From contig CM072154.1 in assembly GCA_036850595.1 (NCBI GenBank), positions 9,431,330-9,495,329 on the forward strand: 64,000 bases of DNA, written 5' to 3'. The notes below the pieces were generated by a model. That model was not told the origin of the DNA, did not search any database, and worked only from the letters and a program-made list of their open reading frames with translations. Both the position numbers and the translations under genes were made by a program. Below, in pieces: positions 58,921 through 64,000 of the stretch; position 1 is the first letter of the stretch; each line of letters starts with the position of its first letter. The stretch is from Rhyacichthys aspro (Eukaryota; Chordata; Actinopteri; Gobiiformes; Rhyacichthyidae).

Positions 58921-61900
58921 CGAGTGGCCGGACTGCGCCATGGAGGCAGGCTCAATAACACCCAGCTCATCGTGCTCGGCCTCCCTCCTCACAAAAAAAA
59001 AAAAAAAAAAAAGTAGGCTATGCATTTTGCCAGCGTCGTACTCAGGAGTCAACCAATACACTTTGAATGTCTGTCAAATTAAAAGGATAATTCTTCTGTT
59101 ACTTTTATCGCATTCTAATCTGTCTATCACTAAAACAAACTCAATAAGGACTTTGTATTCAGTAGAACTCGTTTTATGTACCACTTTATACAGTTTAATC
59201 AAGCATAGTTTCAAGTTTCAAGAGAGGTTATAATGAAACATAAGCAAACCCTGGTACTTTTGAAACACATTTTCTTTTATAAATTCTGCAATAACATAAA
59301 TTGTAACATACATATAAGGCTCATGAAACAGTTTTTCTAAAGCCCATATTTGTGCTCCACTGTCGCCTGTCTTTGTGACTGCATCTCACACAGAGATACT
59401 CTTACTGCATTCACTTTAAGACAAGATTATGCATTTAGAAGAGTAAAAACTCCTTTTGAGCCCACTGATTGCAGATATCAAACAATGCATAATAAATAAT
59501 ATATCCAAATGATCAAATCTGATACTTAGCATTAGCTTATTATTCAACAACAATGGCTTATTTTGACAAATTTATGTTTATTTTATTTAGTAGCATGGCA
59601 GGTTGGTGGTAAAGAGAAAGGGCAAATGAAAGGCATATAGAACAGTTACAAAAGATAGTCAATATTAGAACAGATTAGCAAATATAAGAACATACTATAA
59701 AAAAAACACAGAACATCAGGCACAGATTTCAGAACAAAACACTAACACAGGGAAGCACAATTCCTTAGTATAGTTTAGTACATGATCATTAGTGAAATAC
59801 AATGATGTACTGTTTGTGTTGTCACTGGGCAGGTCTAAGCAGTCTGACGTCAGTTTTCCTAAACCTGAGCGAGGGCTTAAACCTGTTGTGTCTTGGATAG
59901 ACACATAAAACCCAGACAATGTAAAGGTAGACACACGCCTAGATGTTATTCATTCATTTGCAACATTGACGGACTACTCTGGATTCTGTGTACTTGTGTG
60001 AAGTCGACTTAAGACGAGCACACGACCTTGCCGGATGAATCATTTTACACTCACCCTGGAGCCATAGTGTAACACATTCTAGGAAATATTCACAACATGT
60101 TGTTCTTCTGCCTGCTTTTTTTTTTCTCCTTTGCATTGGTTCACCCACTGGTGCAAATTTATAACTTAGTCCACACATAACTGGTCAGGTCAGACACCAT
60201 AAACCCACAGCATGGACTATCAGCTAATCAATAACTAGACATGTAAACTCACAGTGGTATACAAATGAGATAATTATATATTTGTCTCAGTGAGGATTCA
60301 TTTCAAACAAATAAGTCAGCTGAGGGAACATTCTTGTGTGTATTTTTTTCCATTTTTAGTTTTTTTTTTTCAATGAAGATTTTTGGAATATGACATAACA
60401 AGGAAATTCTAAGCACATACCACAATACGTCTAACTCCTGACATAGTACACATCAGTTTGGGACAGGTCTATCTGAAGTATATATGTTTGTATCTCAGCA
60501 AGAAAAAAATATAATTTCCACAGCTATAAGACAAAAGACGAGCCTTTGTTTTGAGATAAACAAATGCTTTTTACGGTGACGGGTTGAAGGTGAAAAAGAG
60601 GGGAGTGCTGTCTAGACGCTTTATGGCCCCAATAAGAATCTACGCTTGAATACTGTGTTTCTTCTACATTCAACAGCTCAAATTGTGCACAGCCATAAAA
60701 GTGCATTTGTGGGAACCAAATGTCCACAGATCAATACGGATGAAAAAAATAAGAACAGAAAACGTCAAATGCTGTGCTCTGTATTTCACAGAAGTACAGA
60801 TGGATCCTTGGCATCCTCCCTGCCTTTTTGTTAAAGGATAATTGTTTGTGGGCTGTTAACTTATTGTACTGGTCAATGTCACATAAGCCATTAAAAAAGT
60901 GAGCGCCGACATAATGCAGTGTCCTTCGGCTGGTCATGTATGCGACAATGGCGGCTCTACAACGGTCACCGCTGAATGGCCTCGCAAATAAATGGTCCAG
61001 AGCGCGGGTTTGAAAACATCTTCAGAGTGCTCCCTATTGAGTTTTCGTCCATCCTGACCTTTTTTTTTTTTTTTCTTGATTTCTCCTGGAGTTAAGTCTA
61101 CTCTGAAGTGAAATGGCTTGTATGAGAAGTGCCAAGTTACTGAGAAATTGCTTGACGGTGACCTTGTAGTGGATGAACAATAACAGCTTTGCTCACACTT
61201 GGAGCTGTGAGTCTTTTGGGGCCTTAATAAAAGATTAAAAAAAACATGACCAGAAGTTATGAAGTGTTCTGTTTGAAAGTACTGCATCCAAATCCAAATT
61301 TTATAACTTTTTTTTGGTACTGTACTGTTCCTTGGTTTGATTAGGCACTTACAAAATACTGGACCCTGCCTTTATGAATACAATACCTACGTCTACACAA
61401 ATGCACTTTAAAAGCATTATGGAACAATCCTTGTCGACTTTATTGACTGAAAATGTCATGGCAGGATCAGAAGTGACACACTTTTTTCCAAATTACATGA
61501 AAAAATCTGAGAACATATTCATCATCAGTCCTTGTTTTAGTGGCTAGAGTAGTGTGAACGCAACAACAATGCAAAAGTTATGTGTTTTCAAATCAAAGTG
61601 TAGACGTAGCCTCAACCAAATATCTCCATCCTCCTGCTGGATTCCACAGTGCTCAGATTCAAATGTTAATTGTAGTAGCCCCCTTTGCATTCAAAGCCCA
61701 CTATGCCACAGTAACACAATAGAAACAATTTTACATGCCTTTTCAAGAATGGGACACACACAGTGGTTGGAGCAGACCTTTAACGCTTCAGCAGTTCCTT
61801 GCTTAGCGACACAGGAGTGAGTGCCCCAGATCCTGTTTTATTATTTTATCCTCTTCTGGTGCCCCTTAAAACATTTCCTCCCCGTGTAGTCATAAATAAC

Positions 61901-64000
61901 ATCATTAAAGCCATACAAAGGACAATGGGCAAAAGTTTCACTTGATTCCCGTGGAAAGGGTAAGTAATGCCGAGTAATGAAAACAATTCAGGTGACCTTT
62001 CGTGTCGATGCCAGGTCTTGTGTTGTTTTTCCATTCGTCATATCAAATCATAAACTTCTGGCCAATCATTCTTTCTTTTCTGTGTGGGCAGTGTTAGCAT
62101 TGTACAGTAATTTTCCCTGACACCTTTTGTGATCCGTAGCATCATCTAGCATTTACAAGAATAGAGTGTAGCGCAGGACTGTTTACATTATTGATCCGCC
62201 GACTGCTTTTCAAATGCGCTTCTTTTCATGAACACATGTATTTAGTGCTTTTGTTTGGTAACATCGGCCTAGAATAAAACCCTAGGGCAGTGGGGTGAAA
62301 TGTGTTGGGTGTTTTCCCATGGACTAAATGTTTTTTTTTTTCCCCCAACTGAATGATAGACAGACTACATATATAGCACTTTCCCACTAATAAAAAATAA
62401 CATGTGCATCTCATGACCAAAAACAAACACAACTAAGACGGGTAATAATATTAACGTCTTCTGTAAACCCAAGGTGACGTCGACAAGCCACTCATTTGCA
62501 TCTTTAAGAGCGTGAAAACTGGAAATGGTTGTCACACCTGGATGAAACAGGAAGCAAAAATGACTTGCTTTTAAACTTCAGATGTGTCTTCGGAGATAAC
62601 AAGATAACTGCTTATTTGTCTCACACCACTGAGAGGTTGGGGGGTTGGGGTTAGAGGAAATGATGTCCCCTAGCATTCCACCACACAACAACTTAGTCAG
62701 GAATCCAGATTTGGTATCCATTCTTCTCTCTGCGATTGTTTAATTGACGCAAACGAGACACCAAAACAAAAAGGCGTGCTCTATTTTTGATTGTTTATGC
62801 CAGTATGCTTCAGAGTGTGGTGGGGCTTTAGGAGCTGGGGGTCTAAAAGCGGGTGGGGTGGGGTGGGGGGGAGACGTCAGCGCTCCACACATGGCTGTAA
62901 TTTAATGGAGAATTGCCCAGTGGTTCCTGTGCAGAGGTAAACACGGCAATAGTCAGGCCTTTGTTACGGCACGACTATGACAACTGCTTCCATCAATAAA
63001 CAATGGAGTGTTAAAAGGGGACAAGGGCTCACTGTATGAAGAGAACCCCACTGTGTCCACTTCTCACTATCACTGCTAATCGGCCGTCGCATATGAATGG
63101 CTCCATAACAAGCCCGGGCAGCTCAGGTCAGACTCATTGTATACTTCCAGAAATATCCCAGAGTCAATAATGAATAAAGAGATAGAGAGTCAACAGGGGG
63201 GCAAATCTGAGATGCACTGTAGACCGGGGGGTAAACATTTACAGGATGGGAAGTGCTGGGAAATACTTGGCACTAATTAGCTCGTGACTGGGCATAAGTC
63301 AGAAGAACACAAGGCTGACACATCACAGTGACGTTGGGCTGTCTGAGGTCAGTAAAGAGGGCACATGTAATGCTAATTGGACACTGATGGGTTAAGTTTT
63401 TAAAGAGAGTATGGCCAGATGGTAAAGTGACCAGTAAGCTATGAGGCTGATGAAAGATTGATGATAGTAACAGCGCCGGGTTCATATGATCCGAGATGAC
63501 ACACACAAGGACATATGCACAGCCGCTCTAAAGACTACATTCACACTGGAGGCAAAAGTGGACCAGATTGGGCATTAACTTCAGGCACTCGTATTAAAGT
63601 TGATTGATGGGGCCAATTTTGGTGAGAAATCTAATAACAAAATACTTCTTGTACAAAGTCGTCAAGTCAGTGCTTCTATCACCTCTCTGTTTGAAATGCT
63701 ATTTAAAATAACCGCTTTACTGTTTTCTACCAATAAATGTAGTTGTATTAGATACTGCAGATATTAGCTCATTTATTCTCTACAGTAGACAGTTCCAGTT
63801 TAGAGACGCAGACAGGAGCAACACCATAAACACTAAACCATGTCCTGCTGCTGGATTTAAAACTTTTCATACACCATTCATACGCTCGGTCCAATGAGTG
63901 ATAAATGTGGCTGAGAAACTGCACACATTTTGCTTCAGGCGACCTTAAGTTGTTATATTGGTGAATGTTAAGTTATGGGGTTGTATAAATTAGGAACATG
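58921..64000. other. intergenic region upstream of sall4
   Basis: No coding exon could be supported on either strand over 5 kb. It contains A/T homopolymers (20 A at 58993-59012, a T run near 61060-61074), a perfect octamer (62494-62501) and a G-quadruplex-type run (62851-62871). In human the next gene, ZFP64, lies well beyond SALL4, so enhancers are expected here, but none can be proven from sequence alone. Confidence 0.55.

Overview
This window is vertebrate nuclear DNA, almost certainly from a ray-finned (teleost) fish. Three multi-exon genes with canonical GT-AG introns are recognisable by protein similarity. All lie on the minus strand, in the order NFATC2 - ATP9A - SALL4 from left to right. 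This is the order and orientation I recall from human 20q13.2, so the block is conserved synteny. The genes are compact: NFATC2 coding span about 15 kb, ATP9A about 21 kb, SALL4 about 5 kb. The introns carry fish-type SINEs and non-autonomous hAT elements.

Layout: 1-4.9 kb is non-coding flank with a hAT-like MITE, a SINE, an A/T-rich block with a perfect hairpin and a CpG-rich stretch, plus one weak exon-like segment at the extreme left. 5.0-20.2 kb holds NFATC2, read right to left: ten coding exons summing to 862 codons plus stop, with an alternative first exon at 21.4 kb. 22.2-27.9 kb is intergenic. 28.7-51.3 kb holds ATP9A: 28 coding exons summing to 1046 codons plus stop. 52.0-58.7 kb holds SALL4: four coding exons summing to 1057 codons plus stop. 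58.8-64.0 kb is the SALL4 promoter and upstream intergenic DNA.

In all three genes the exon lengths add up to an intact reading frame, phases agree at every junction, and the diagnostic catalytic or DNA-binding motifs are present. I see no disabling mutation. The gene products are not known to form one pathway: NFATC2 is a calcineurin-regulated transcription factor, ATP9A an endosomal P4-type ATPase, and SALL4 a zinc-finger repressor of pluripotent and limb/heart progenitor cells. Their linkage looks like inherited synteny rather than functional clustering.

I found no prokaryotic-type system, CRISPR array, rRNA or intact tRNA gene. The more interesting material is regulatory or structural: a conserved alternative NFATC2 first exon, a (TG)n tract taking the place of a polypyrimidine tract at one splice acceptor, dense clusters of nuclear-receptor half-sites and of AP-1 sites, recurrent RFX-like sites around NFATC2, and hAT elements whose target-site duplications can still be read.
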